In this document: in pieces, positions 1 to 10,220 of the stretch
How the letters are laid out: every line of letters starts with the position of its first letter
Numbering within the stretch: position 1 is the first letter of the stretch
NCBI GenBank assembly: GCA_024234365.1
Contig: JACKOK010000008.1
Span: 30,001-60,357, forward strand
Origin: Pseudomonadales bacterium
GTDB lineage: Bacteria; Pseudomonadota; Gammaproteobacteria; Pseudomonadales; Pseudohongiellaceae
DNA length: 30,357 nt
Direction of reading: 5' to 3'
Position numbers and translations under genes: made by a program
The notes under the pieces: generated by a model
The model's input: only the letters and a program-made list of their open reading frames with translations
The model's database searches: none
Told to the model about the DNA's origin: nothing

Positions 1-2602
<2,602 letters not shown>

Positions 2603-2722
2603 TATAATCACAGGCTCTTGTCAGAGCGTGATAACAACCTGTACAGACAGAACGATATTGAGTCATTCACCCGATTGTGAAGAATCAGTTCTTGCGGCCG
2701 ATAGCGGCAGGGACGAAAGAAT

Positions 2723-2841
2723 TGCCTGACGACCATAGCGAGTGTGAACCACCTGATCCCATCTCGAACTCAGAAGTGAAAGTGCTCAGCGCCGATGGTA
2801 GTGTGGGGTCTCCCCATGTGAGAGTAGGACATCGTCAGGCT
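2723..2841 (+). rRNA. 5S ribosomal RNA
   Basis: This is a 119-base gene about 120 bases after the 23S end. The terminal helix is visible as TGCCTGACG at the start and CGTCAGGC at the end. The conserved internal blocks CGAACTCAGAAGTGAAA and CCGATGGTAGTGTGGGG are both present. It is the last gene of the ribosomal operon, as in most gammaproteobacteria, and is followed at once by a strong terminator. Ends may be off by one or two bases. Confidence 0.97.
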
Positions 2842-2852
2842 CTTAAACCGAA

Positions 2853-2885
2853 AAGCCCCGACCAGTGATGGTCGGGGCTTTTTTT
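2853..2885 (+). terminator. Intrinsic terminator of the rRNA operon
   Basis: An 11-base perfect stem (AAGCCCCGACC pairing with GGTCGGGGCTT) with a six-base loop is followed by a run of seven T. It lies 12 bases after the 5S gene and fits rho-independent termination of the rRNA transcript. Confidence 0.93.
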
Positions 2886-2983
2886 ATGCCTGTGCAATTG
2901 CCGAGAGAAACACCTCGCTGTAAAACAACGAAGCGTAGAGGTGCGCGAGCTACCCGAAGCGGCAACCCGCGCATTCTCACGCC

Positions 2984-3859
2984 TTATAACTGCCCTCCAA
3001 GTCCGACATAGACGCCAGGAAGAAAGCGATTGGGATTACCGAATTGGGTATCGTATTTTGCAGTTGGTTTCGCGGCCTCGACCTGCTCATAGCTCATGCC
3101 TCGTTCCACCATGGGTTTCACGATACTCATGATCTCGAGCGTCATGTCACGGAATGCAATTACGTCAGCGCGTGAGGAAGGAACACCATGCCCTGGAACG
3201 ATGATGGTATCGGGCCCTGACATACCGATGGCAATGGCCAAAGCATCGAGGGTTCCCTGCAGCGTCCCACCATTGGCAAGATCGATGTAGGGATACCCGG
3301 TGGTTCTGAACGCATCTCCAGTGTGTAAGACATCCGATTCGCTGAAGTAAATGAAGCTGTCACCGTCCGTATGGGCGGGAGGGACCGGCATCACCAAAAG
3401 TTCTTCCCCGTTCAGGTGAATGGAAATATCGTCCGTGAAAGTTAAAATCGGGAGGGCATCCTTAGGGGAGTTTGCCTGCAGGCGTACCCGAACTTTATCT
3501 CGTGCGAGAATGACAATCCCTTGTTTTCCCAGGTTTTCATTACCCCCGGTATGATCCGGATGAACATGGGTATTGATCAGAAAGCGGATATCTCCGTCAT
3601 TCAGGGAATGCACCGCTGTGAGGATTTTATCGGTCAACGGGGCAAATTGATCGTCAATCATTACCACGCCGTCCTCTCCCACGGACAGGCCAATATTTCC
3701 ACCAGCCCCCTCAAGATAGTACATGCTGCCCCTGACATGGTGTGGGATGATCTGTACCTGGCTGTAATCTGTTTGTGCCGATACCGTAGTGCTGAATACA
3801 AGGCCGAGGCTGAGAGCTGAATATGGTAGGAATGAACGGATGTGCTTGCTTAGGTGCAT
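2984..3859 (-). CDS. Secreted metallo-beta-lactamase-fold hydrolase
   Basis: A 291-residue protein whose start at 3859 is preceded by AGGAG and gives a clean signal peptide, probably cleaved after VSA at about residue 28. A longer frame exists upstream but would bury the signal peptide. The two-metal MBL signature is complete: HVHPDH at residues 98-103, H163, D182 in HTGD, and H224 in VPGHG. The family covers hydrolases of esters, thioesters and amides, including glyoxalase II-like and quinoprotein-relay-type proteins. The pattern does not fix the substrate, and resemblance to class B antibiotic beta-lactamases is only at fold level. It is periplasmic by inference. It is on the same strand as the CstA-like gene but separated from it by a terminator, so it is probably its own transcript. 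Confidence 0.9.
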   Translation of the reverse strand: MHLSKHIRSFLPYSALSLGLVFSTTVSAQTDYSQVQIIPHHVRGSMYYLEGAGGNIGLSVGEDGVVMIDDQFAPLTDKILTAVHSLNDGDIRFLINTHVHPDHTGGNENLGKQGIVILARDKVRVRLQANSPKDALPILTFTDDISIHLNGEELLVMPVPPAHTDGDSFIYFSESDVLHTGDAFRTTGYPYIDLANGGTLQGTLDALAIAIGMSGPDTIIVPGHGVPSSRADVIAFRDMTLEIMSIVKPMVERGMSYEQVEAAKPTAKYDTQFGNPNRFLPGVYVGLGGQL

Positions 3860-3944
3860 GGAAGGCTCCTGAGATCCCGGTAGTTGTTTTTGTCTTGCGA
3901 GAGTCGTGACTATAGGAGTCTTGCCGGTTTTTTTCCAGCTCAAT

Positions 3945-3978
3945 AAAAAAGGCCCCGCACTGTTGTGCGAGGCCTTTT
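3945..3978 (-). terminator. Intrinsic terminator downstream of the cstA-like gene
   Basis: Read on the minus strand, a 10-base stem with one mismatch (GGCCTCGCAC / GTGCGGGGCC) and a four-base loop is followed by six T. It sits 23 bases after the stop of the CstA-like gene. A shorter T run on the other side makes it weakly bidirectional. Confidence 0.85.
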
Positions 3979-4001
3979 CTCGTTGCTGTCTCTGTAGAAG
4001 T

Positions 4002-5687
4002 TTAGGCGTCTGCTTCTTGAACGGCGCCTTCTTTCTTCAGGTTGGAGATCACGGACACGGCTTCCAGAATAACCAGGATACTGGCGATCAGCACCGCAAC
4101 GCTGAGGACTACCAGCAACCATTGCTGATTGTTGTAGTAGCTACCCATCTGAATCAGACTGCCCCATACGGACATCAGCAGTACGAAAATCATGGGCGCC
4201 AGCGTGAACTTCGCCTGGCGCTTCATTTTCATCAGGAAGATGGAGATGACCAACAGTGTCAGGCTCGCCAGAATCTGGTTTGTTGCGCCAAACAGCGGCC
4301 ATATGATGTTGCCGCCGTTGCCTGAAGAGCCACCAGCTCCGAAGGCCAGCAGCAGACAGCTGCCGACAGCCACAAAAGTAGCCGCAACATTGTTCTGGAG
4401 GATGCTGATGTTGTAGATGGAGCCCCACTCCTGAATGATGTAGCGCTGGAGACGCACGCCGGCATCCATTGTCGTGCCTGCGAACAGAACTACCATGGTT
4501 GCCAGCAGAGTCATGGCAAACACATTAGGCAGCCCCCAGCCCTCGGTCAGCAGATTGCCGCCACCGGTGATGAAGGCAGAGGCACCACCGCTACCGAATG
4601 CACTGTAGAGGGTATGCCAGGTTTCCGGGCTTGCTGCATACAATGCGCCACACACGGCCACGATGGTGATCAGGGCCAGAGAGCCTTCACCCAGTGCACC
4701 GAGGTAGCCAACGAAGCGCGCATCGGGCTCTTTGTCGAGCTGCTTGGAGCTGGTCCCGGAGGACACGATGCCATGGAAACCGGACAGGGCACCACAGGCA
4801 ATTGTGATGAACAGAAGCGGGAACATATTGGGAGTTCCTGCGGCTTTCTGGTCATTGAAGGCTGGCGCGGTGATGTCCGGCAGCGCCAGGAACACAGCGC
4901 CGTAAAGCAGAATCAGGCCCACAACCAGCTGAGCGCCGTTGATATAGTCACGGGGCTGCAGCAGAACCCACACCGGCAGCATGGAGGCGATGGCGGCGTA
5001 TGTGAACAGGATCAGAATCCAGGCTGCGTTCTCGTTCATGCCCAGGAAATTCTCCGGCAGGGCCAGAGGCATTTCGCTACCCACATAAATGGTGAAATAG
5101 AGAATGCTGACGCCGATGATAGAGATCAGAAGCAGATTGGCCTTCTTGCGAATCAGGAAACCAATCGCAACGGCTACCGGAATGGCGGCCCAGGCCGGGA
5201 ATACCGAGGTGGGGATATCCACCATTTCCCCGGCGATGATGGTGCCGAATACGGCGTTGACCATCAACAGGAGAAGGAAGATCACGATCATGAACAGAGA
5301 GCGGGTACGCTTGCCAATCACGGACTCGGACAGTGCTCCGATGGATTTGGCTCCGTGGCGGCTGGAGGCCCACAGGGCGCCCATGTCATGCACACCGGCA
5401 AAGAAGACTGAGCCAAGAGTTACCCACAGAACGGCGGGAACCCAACCCCAGTACACCGCAATAGCAGGCCCTACGATCGGCGCAGCTCCGGCAACGGAGG
5501 TAAAGTGAGCGCCCCACAGCACGAATTTATTGGTGGGGACATAGTCCACGCCGTCGTTCACCTCATGAGCGGGTGTAACGAAATTTGGATCAAGTTTGTA
5601 AATCTTCTGCGCGATGAATCGCGAGTATACAAACCAACCAAATGAGAAGCCGGCAAGACCTAAAAGGACTATCAGTACCGAGGACAT
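4002..5687 (-). CDS. cstA: CstA-family carbon starvation / pyruvate-type transporter (short form)
   Basis: A 561-residue polytopic inner-membrane protein. The N-terminal half carries the CstA-family core: an N-terminal helix, the conserved segment around residues 50-75 (NKFVLWGAHFTSVAGAAPIVGPA) and the HDMGALWASSRHG loop near residue 100. About fourteen to sixteen hydrophobic helices follow. Known members (CstA, BtsT/YjiY of E. coli) take up pyruvate or peptides during carbon limitation and are about 700 residues long. This protein is some 140 residues shorter, like other short-form CstA proteins. The start is at 5687, with a purine-rich stretch (GGAGAGC on the minus strand) upstream. Substrate is inferred from the family only. 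It is transcribed alone and divergently from the next gene. Confidence 0.93.
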   Translation of the reverse strand: MSSVLIVLLGLAGFSFGWFVYSRFIAQKIYKLDPNFVTPAHEVNDGVDYVPTNKFVLWGAHFTSVAGAAPIVGPAIAVYWGWVPAVLWVTLGSVFFAGVHDMGALWASSRHGAKSIGALSESVIGKRTRSLFMIVIFLLLLMVNAVFGTIIAGEMVDIPTSVFPAWAAIPVAVAIGFLIRKKANLLLISIIGVSILYFTIYVGSEMPLALPENFLGMNENAAWILILFTYAAIASMLPVWVLLQPRDYINGAQLVVGLILLYGAVFLALPDITAPAFNDQKAAGTPNMFPLLFITIACGALSGFHGIVSSGTSSKQLDKEPDARFVGYLGALGEGSLALITIVAVCGALYAASPETWHTLYSAFGSGGASAFITGGGNLLTEGWGLPNVFAMTLLATMVVLFAGTTMDAGVRLQRYIIQEWGSIYNISILQNNVAATFVAVGSCLLLAFGAGGSSGNGGNIIWPLFGATNQILASLTLLVISIFLMKMKRQAKFTLAPMIFVLLMSVWGSLIQMGSYYNNQQWLLVVLSVAVLIASILVILEAVSVISNLKKEGAVQEADA

Positions 5688-5849
5688 AAAGTGCTCTCCA
5701 CAGGTTTTTTATTGTAAAAAAGAGGACGCATCATACCAAGTTAGAGTCGTGGGAGACAATCATTTAACCCGTCGTAAGGCCCTGCGAACAAGGAGTGGCG
5801 GGCTGTTGCGCTAATTTATGGTGTAAAAGAGGGGCAGTTCGGAGCGTTT

Positions 5850-5879
5850 TTGCTAAAAAGTGCCGGGCACACATATAAT
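5850..5879 (+). promoter_or_regulatory. Candidate sigma-70 promoter for the gene at 5926
   Basis: TTGCTA at 5850-5855 (4 of 6 consensus) and a perfect TATAAT at 5874-5879 are spaced 18 bases apart. The implied transcript would start near 5886, about 40 bases before the ATG at 5926. Predicted from sequence only. Confidence 0.5.
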
Positions 5880-5925
5880 TCGGCTTCCTCCATCGAGCAA
5901 AGCCCGTCAATCCTGGGAGCATTTT

Positions 5926-6603
5926 ATGGCCAAACCTGCGATGAAACTGCCTCTCAGGCCCCATGAGGTGATTCGCTGGCTTGTGATCAGTACGGTGTTG
6001 ATGCTCTGCGTCCATAGCCTCCTTACCATCGTGCACTACAAGTTTTTTGAGCTTCCGTGGCTGCTGCGTGAGCTGTTTGACGTGGATGAAGAGGAGAGCA
6101 TTCCCACCTGGTTTTCCTCGGCTCTGTTGCTCTTGACCAGCCTTGTGTTATTTGTCACGGCGAGCCTTGCGCGCCAGAGCAAGGATTCACATGCTGCGTA
6201 CTGGTTTGGGCTCGGCCTGGGGTTCGGGTTTATGTCGGTGGATGAGATTGCGGGTTTTCATGAAACCCTGAACACCGTCACCGAGTTCTCCTGGGCGCTA
6301 CCGGGATTGCTGGTCGCGACGATAGTGGGTGTCGCTTATCTGCGTTTTCTGAGTTCCTTGCCTTCCGCAACGGCCATTCGCTTCATCATGTCGGGAGCCG
6401 TTTTTGTTGGTGGCGCTGTAGGGGTGGAGTTGGCGACAGAGCCCTACCTCTATGACGATGCATTGGATACCATGGCGTACAATCTGTGGACCCCGGTGGA
6501 AGAGGGGATGGAAATCGGGGGCGTCATCATGTTCCTGTCAGCCCTGTTTGATTATCTTGCGTCCCGTTTCAAAATGGAGTTGCAGTTCGTTCCCAGGCGT
6601 TGA
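5926..6603 (+). CDS. Polytopic membrane protein of unknown function with acidic/His motifs
   Basis: A 225-residue protein. The ATG at 5926 has a GGGAG ribosome site 7 bases upstream. An alternative start at 5860 would lie upstream of the likely transcription start, so it was not chosen. About six hydrophobic segments are visible, near residues 17-38, 62-82, 92-104, 122-141, 150-170 and 194-212. Unusual for a membrane protein are the clusters MSVDEIAGFHE (residues 103-113: D106, E107, H112, E113), E168, and VEEGMEIGG (191-199: E192, E193, E196), at or inside the hydrophobic segments. These could form a buried metal or catalytic site, but this is inference. I do not recognise the family. It is transcribed away from the CstA-like gene, possibly alone. 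Confidence 0.85.
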   Translation: MAKPAMKLPLRPHEVIRWLVISTVLMLCVHSLLTIVHYKFFELPWLLRELFDVDEEESIPTWFSSALLLLTSLVLFVTASLARQSKDSHAAYWFGLGLGFGFMSVDEIAGFHETLNTVTEFSWALPGLLVATIVGVAYLRFLSSLPSATAIRFIMSGAVFVGGAVGVELATEPYLYDDALDTMAYNLWTPVEEGMEIGGVIMFLSALFDYLASRFKMELQFVPRR

Positions 6604-6804
6604 AGTGAGCGGGCATTGAGCCAGATCATTTTCATGCTGAATTGAATGAGCATTGCATGCAGCAAGCCAATTCTGTGGTATTTTTGCAGCGTTGACGATG
6701 GGCGAGGCATCTGGTGTAAGCCTGCTGTCAGCGTGATACTGCAGCTGCGTGATTGCGGTTCAATTGCACGATAAAAACAAGATCAACCTGAAAGGGGGAA
6801 GGGC

Positions 6805-7365
6805 GTGCTCAATCAGATGCTGTTTGACCTCGCGCAATGGGTGGACTCTTTCGAGTTAAGTACCCGTCTGCACGAATCCTACTATATGTATAACTGGGTG
6901 GAGTCCACCCATGTGCTGACACTGATGCTGTCGCTAGGCATGCTCTTTGTCATCGATTTGCGGATGCTGGGCTGGGCTTTCACCGGTGTCCCTGCCTCCC
7001 GGATCGCCGCCCGCCTTAATTTGCCCATGATGATCGGTTTCACTGTCATGATTGTCACGGGTCTGCTGCTCTTTTTTGCCGTGCCGGTGAGAACAACCCA
7101 GAGTATCTGGTTTCGGATCAAATTTCTGTTGCTCATTGTGGCAGCAATCAATGCCTGGTTATTCCATAAGCGCATGAATGAGTCGGTATCCACCTGGGAT
7201 CATGACGCCGTGGCACCAAAGCGTTTGCGCACGGGGGCGGCTTTGTCTCTTGGGCTGTGGGCCGGCATTGTAACCACGGGGCGTCTTATCGCATATGACT
7301 GGTACGATTGTTACCGGGTTCAGTCCGATCTTATTGCCTGGGCGGCTGGCTGCATGGTCGAATGA
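6805..7365 (+). CDS. Four-helix membrane protein, DUF6644-like (first of a pair)
   Basis: A 186-residue protein starting at GTG 6805, behind the purine-rich AAAGGGGGAAGGG. Four hydrophobic helices are seen, near residues 32-54, 74-93, 102-120 and 145-163. It shares with its downstream neighbour a histidine in helix 1 (ESTHVLTL), an acidic-Leu-Arg triplet after helix 1 (IDLRML here, TDLRLM there), a TG at the end of helix 2 and a TGR motif at the end of helix 4. The two are therefore diverged paralogues. The layout recalls small b-type cytochrome-like four-helix proteins, but two conserved His pairs for haem are not present, so redox activity is unproven. It probably forms an operon with the two genes that follow. 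Confidence 0.85.
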   Translation: MLNQMLFDLAQWVDSFELSTRLHESYYMYNWVESTHVLTLMLSLGMLFVIDLRMLGWAFTGVPASRIAARLNLPMMIGFTVMIVTGLLLFFAVPVRTTQSIWFRIKFLLLIVAAINAWLFHKRMNESVSTWDHDAVAPKRLRTGAALSLGLWAGIVTTGRLIAYDWYDCYRVQSDLIAWAAGCMVE

Positions 7366-7395
7366 GGCGGGTGGCACACAATAGAGGAGAGTGCT

Positions 7396-7872
7396 GTGGA
7401 TTTATTACCGTTTTTTGAGTGGGCGGAGACCTCCTTGCTGGGGACAATCGGCAAGACCTACGGCGGTGTCTATGCAATTGGCCAGTCTCTGCATCTGATG
7501 TCTCTGGCTTTGCTGGGGGGAACCGTGCTGATAACCGATCTGCGGCTGATGAACCTGTTGCTTCGCGATGTACCGTCTGAAGTGGTTGCAGACAACGCGC
7601 ACAAATGGTTCAAATTTGCCCTGACAGTGGTGATCTGTACCGGTATTTTCATGGCTGCTGCTGTTGCTACCCGCATGTACTACAACCCCTTTTATTGGGC
7701 GAAGATGACAGCGTTGCTGGCGGGCATTGCGTTTGTGTTTGCCATTAAACGCCCATTGTTGAAAAGACCCCATGACAGCATCCATCCGGTGGTGCTGAAG
7801 TCCATGGCACTGGCATCCATGGTGATCTGGTTTTCTGTCGGGGCGACCGGGCGCTGGATAGGGTTCTCCTGA
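7396..7872 (+). CDS. Four-helix membrane protein, DUF6644-like (second of a pair)
   Basis: A 158-residue protein with a GTG start at 7396 and GAGGAG just upstream (7385-7390). It begins 30 bases after the previous gene. Hydrophobic helices lie near residues 24-50, 71-91, 97-116 and 133-155. Motifs shared with the upstream paralogue are QSLHLMSL in helix 1, ITDLRLM after it, and GATGRWIG at the C-terminal helix. A further His (H72 in NAHKWFKF) at the start of helix 2 is absent from the paralogue. The pair may form a heterodimer in the inner membrane (inference from adjacency and relatedness). Function is unknown. Confidence 0.85.
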   Translation: MDLLPFFEWAETSLLGTIGKTYGGVYAIGQSLHLMSLALLGGTVLITDLRLMNLLLRDVPSEVVADNAHKWFKFALTVVICTGIFMAAAVATRMYYNPFYWAKMTALLAGIAFVFAIKRPLLKRPHDSIHPVVLKSMALASMVIWFSVGATGRWIGFS

Positions 7873-7901
7873 GCAGCGCTCAGTATAGGGAGGGATTGAA
7901 A

Positions 7902-8048
7902 ATGCAGGATTCTGACAACAGGAAAAAAATGGATCGTCGTGAACTCGTTACCCTTTCGCTCTCGCTCGGGGTTGTCATCACGGCGGTAGTGTACTGGGGC
8001 ATCCAGATTAGCGGTGTTATGGACATGTTGGAAATGGCATATGGCTGA
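7902..8048 (+). CDS. 48-residue single-span membrane protein ending in glycine
   Basis: The ATG at 7902 is preceded by AGGGAGG at about 7886-7892, a strong ribosome site, and the frame lies 29 bases after the previous stop on the same strand. The N-terminus is charged (RKKMDRRE, residues 7-14). One hydrophobic segment runs from about residue 16 to 34 (VTLSLSLGVVITAVVYWGI), followed by a 14-residue tail ending MLEMAYG. The positive N-terminus predicts N-in, C-out topology, so the tail would be periplasmic. It may be a small subunit of the two membrane proteins before it. The terminal glycine is of interest because PHM/PAL-like genes lie nearby. No family is recognised. Confidence 0.7.
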   Translation: MQDSDNRKKMDRRELVTLSLSLGVVITAVVYWGIQISGVMDMLEMAYG

Positions 8049-8136
8049 ATAGCCATTCCGCATCGGGGCAACAATCAGAAACAGCAGAGTTAATTTTGCG
8101 TGTTTGCCGATTATGCTGCCCCGGGGCGGTGAGAGA

Positions 8137-8664
8137 TCAAATCACTTCCATCAGAAAGTAATCGTCCAGAATCAGAGAGTTCACCAGCTTGTCCAGTGCG
8201 TCACGGGTTGCCTGAGCAATATCAGCAGCAGCAGCGCGACCAAAAATGATGGTGTCGAACGCAGTCCGGCTACCCGCACGCAGCGTGACGTGAGCGCGGA
8301 TGGTCACTTCCTGATTGCCATTCTTTTCAGCTACTGACACTTCCGTTACCTCGCCGTCGAGCGTCAGGCCCTGGCCATCCTCAACAAGTGTTGCGCCACC
8401 GGCGACAAATGACTGTACCAGCGCATCACTCACGATCTCCGCAACCGGTTTCTCTGCTGTGTCACTGCCAATCTGGTTAGCACCTGCACCACTGCGTTTG
8501 TCAGTGAAGGCGGATACCTTCAGCGCCCCCTTGGGCTTGCTGAAATCTACCTGAGGTTTCTGCTTGTATTCATAGTTCACCTGAACATCATCCGCATACG
8601 CGAAACCGCCCAGAGTCAGTGCGCAGGCCAGCGGAAGGGTGGCAATCAAACGACGAAAAGACAT
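8137..8664 (-). CDS. Small secreted protein of unknown function
   Basis: A 175-residue protein. The start at 8664 (MSFRRLIATL) has GGAG upstream and gives a typical signal peptide cleaved after AYA at about residue 24. A longer frame from 8751 would place the signal peptide internally. The mature protein is about 150 residues, without cysteines and not a lipoprotein. It alternates short beta-like segments with a C-terminal helix (AAADIAQATRDALDKLVNSL). The layout recalls YajG-like periplasmic or outer-membrane-associated proteins, but only weakly. It is convergent with the small membrane-protein operon and downstream, on the same strand, of the PAL-like propeller gene, from which a terminator separates it. 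Confidence 0.8.
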   Translation of the reverse strand: MSFRRLIATLPLACALTLGGFAYADDVQVNYEYKQKPQVDFSKPKGALKVSAFTDKRSGAGANQIGSDTAEKPVAEIVSDALVQSFVAGGATLVEDGQGLTLDGEVTEVSVAEKNGNQEVTIRAHVTLRAGSRTAFDTIIFGRAAAADIAQATRDALDKLVNSLILDDYFLMEVI

Positions 8665-8760
8665 AGTCACTCCAATAAGTTGTTGATTGATTTCAAACTG
8701 ATATTGCTGCATTCCAGATGAACGCAAACTTAATTTAATTGAGCCGGGCATTCAACTGGC

Positions 8761-8803
8761 AAATAAAAAAGCCACCGCCAGTGATGAACCATGCGGTGGC
8801 TTT
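8761..8803 (-). terminator. Intrinsic terminator downstream of the NHL propeller gene
   Basis: Read on the minus strand, AAAGCCACCGC pairs with GCGGTGGCTTT around a 14-base loop and is followed by a T-rich tract. It lies about 30 bases after the stop of the gene ending at 8832. Confidence 0.85.
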
Positions 8804-8831
8804 ATTCTCGCTCGTTTAGACGAGGACTGGC

Positions 8832-10016
8832 TTACAGCTTGTCAGCTGGCCATGCAACGCCCTGACGACGGGGCACTTCTTTAATGCCTTGGTAGGCAAA
8901 CTTCTGAACACGCTTACCTTCGTAAGTTTCAGTTGTGAAGATGTCACCCTTGGAGTTGGTTGCCAGGCTGTGCGGAGCATACCACTGGCCTGGGCCACGA
9001 CCACCGTGACCGAAGCTGGTCAGTACTTCCAGAGACTGACGATCCATGATGTAGACGCGGAAGTTCTGGCCGTCTGCCAGGTACAGGTACTTCTGCTCAG
9101 GATCCTTGGAGAAGTCGATGTCCCAGGTAGAGCCCTGGTTCAGAGTAGCCGGAGCTACCTGCACTTCCTTCACGTAGGTGCCGTCCTTGCGGAAAACCTG
9201 GATACGGTCGGTACCACGGTCACAAACGTAGATCAGGCCATCATTGGACGGAACTGCGCAGTGTACGGGGCCGCGGAACTGCTGTGCCAGAGGCTCGCCG
9301 GGAGTGTAGGCAACACGCTCGTCCACAGGACGGTTACCGTATGCACCCCAGTAGCGCTTGAAGGCGCCAGTGTTCAGATCGATTACTGCTACACGCTTAT
9401 TGCCGTAACCGTCAGCGAGGTACACTTCGTTGGCTGCTGCGTCGATTTCGAGCTCTGCAACCATGGAGAAGTGGGTAGTGCTGTTGCTGTCGGGTGCATT
9501 GCCGGGTTCACCGTACTCGGCAACAAATTTACCGTCACCAGTGAATACCAGAACGTGGGAGTCACCACCGCCGTTACCACCGATCCATACGTTGCCGTTG
9601 GGAGCAACTTCGATACCGTGGTTGGAGGCTGGCCAAGTAAAGCCGTCACCCGGGCCACCCCAGGCGTTTACGAGATTACCGGCAGGGTCGAATTCGAGGA
9701 TGGGCGGTGCGGGGGTGCAGCATTCACTGACGCCCAGCTTCAGACCGATTTCGGTACCGCCGCCGAACATGGAGTCTTGATCACGGTGAACGATGAATAC
9801 GTGGTCGCGAGCGTCAACGTCAACACCGATGGTGCGGCCCAGAATCCACTGATTGGGGAGTGGCTTCGGCCAATACGGATCCACCAGGAATGTCGGTGCC
9901 ATGACCATGTCGCTGGCTGCTTCAACAGGCTCCTGCAGCTGGGATTGGCTCACACCAAGTGCGATCATACCCAGTGCAAATGTGGCTCCTGCCGCATATT
10001 TGATTTGTCTTGTCAT
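8832..10016 (-). CDS. Secreted NHL beta-propeller, PAL-like (candidate amidating lyase)
   Basis: A 394-residue protein with a start at 10016 and GGAGGG upstream on the minus strand. An N-terminal hydrophobic segment (residues 9-22) is a signal peptide or anchor. The rest is a series of NHL-type blades. Compared from memory with the lyase half of rat PAM, key residues line up: R78 in FIVHRDQ (rat R533), H133 in SNHGIEVAPNG (H585), Y204 in LADGYGNKR (Y654), H252 in GPVHCAV (H690) and H349 in APHSLATN (H786). The three His are the zinc ligands of PAL, and Tyr/Arg are catalytic. The aspartate that follows the last His in PAL is Ser here. PAL cleaves peptidyl-alpha-hydroxyglycine into the peptide amide and glyoxylate. 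A lyase role in the periplasm is a supported inference; the true substrate may not be a peptide. It is divergent from the HupE/UreJ-like gene. Confidence 0.85.
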   Translation of the reverse strand: MTRQIKYAAGATFALGMIALGVSQSQLQEPVEAASDMVMAPTFLVDPYWPKPLPNQWILGRTIGVDVDARDHVFIVHRDQDSMFGGGTEIGLKLGVSECCTPAPPILEFDPAGNLVNAWGGPGDGFTWPASNHGIEVAPNGNVWIGGNGGGDSHVLVFTGDGKFVAEYGEPGNAPDSNSTTHFSMVAELEIDAAANEVYLADGYGNKRVAVIDLNTGAFKRYWGAYGNRPVDERVAYTPGEPLAQQFRGPVHCAVPSNDGLIYVCDRGTDRIQVFRKDGTYVKEVQVAPATLNQGSTWDIDFSKDPEQKYLYLADGQNFRVYIMDRQSLEVLTSFGHGGRGPGQWYAPHSLATNSKGDIFTTETYEGKRVQKFAYQGIKEVPRRQGVAWPADKL

Positions 10017-10074
10017 TCTTATTTCCCTCCGGGGTAAGTCTCTAGTGAGGCTTCGTTTTTTTTGGACCGGGAGG

Positions 10075-10107
10075 CAGTATACTCACTTCTTTCCAGACAG
10101 TATACTC
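10075..10107. promoter_or_regulatory. Paired AGTATACT palindromes, candidate operator
   Basis: The 10-base word CAGTATACTC occurs at 10075-10084 and again at 10098-10107. Each contains the perfect 8-base palindrome AGTATACT, with centres 23 bases apart, about two helical turns. They lie in the 204-base divergent region between the PAL-like gene (minus) and the HupE/UreJ-like gene (plus), the expected place for a shared operator. The bound regulator is unknown. Confidence 0.4.
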
Positions 10108-10220
10108 GGATTCAGTGTTTTCCCAGGCCGGATTACAAAATCTTACAAACTGCCTTGGGGAGGGTCTTGTCAGCCTTGTGGGGGAGGGTGACAACAATAG
10201 TAATAACAGAGGGTTAGGCC

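Noticed and set aside
2984..3859. Antibiotic-degrading class B beta-lactamase
   Set aside because: The metal motif is shared by the whole superfamily; nothing specific to antibiotic resistance is seen.
8889..10037. 382-codon plus-strand frame opposite the PAL-like propeller gene
   Set aside because: The minus-strand frame has a ribosome site, signal peptide and NHL repeats; the plus frame has none of these.
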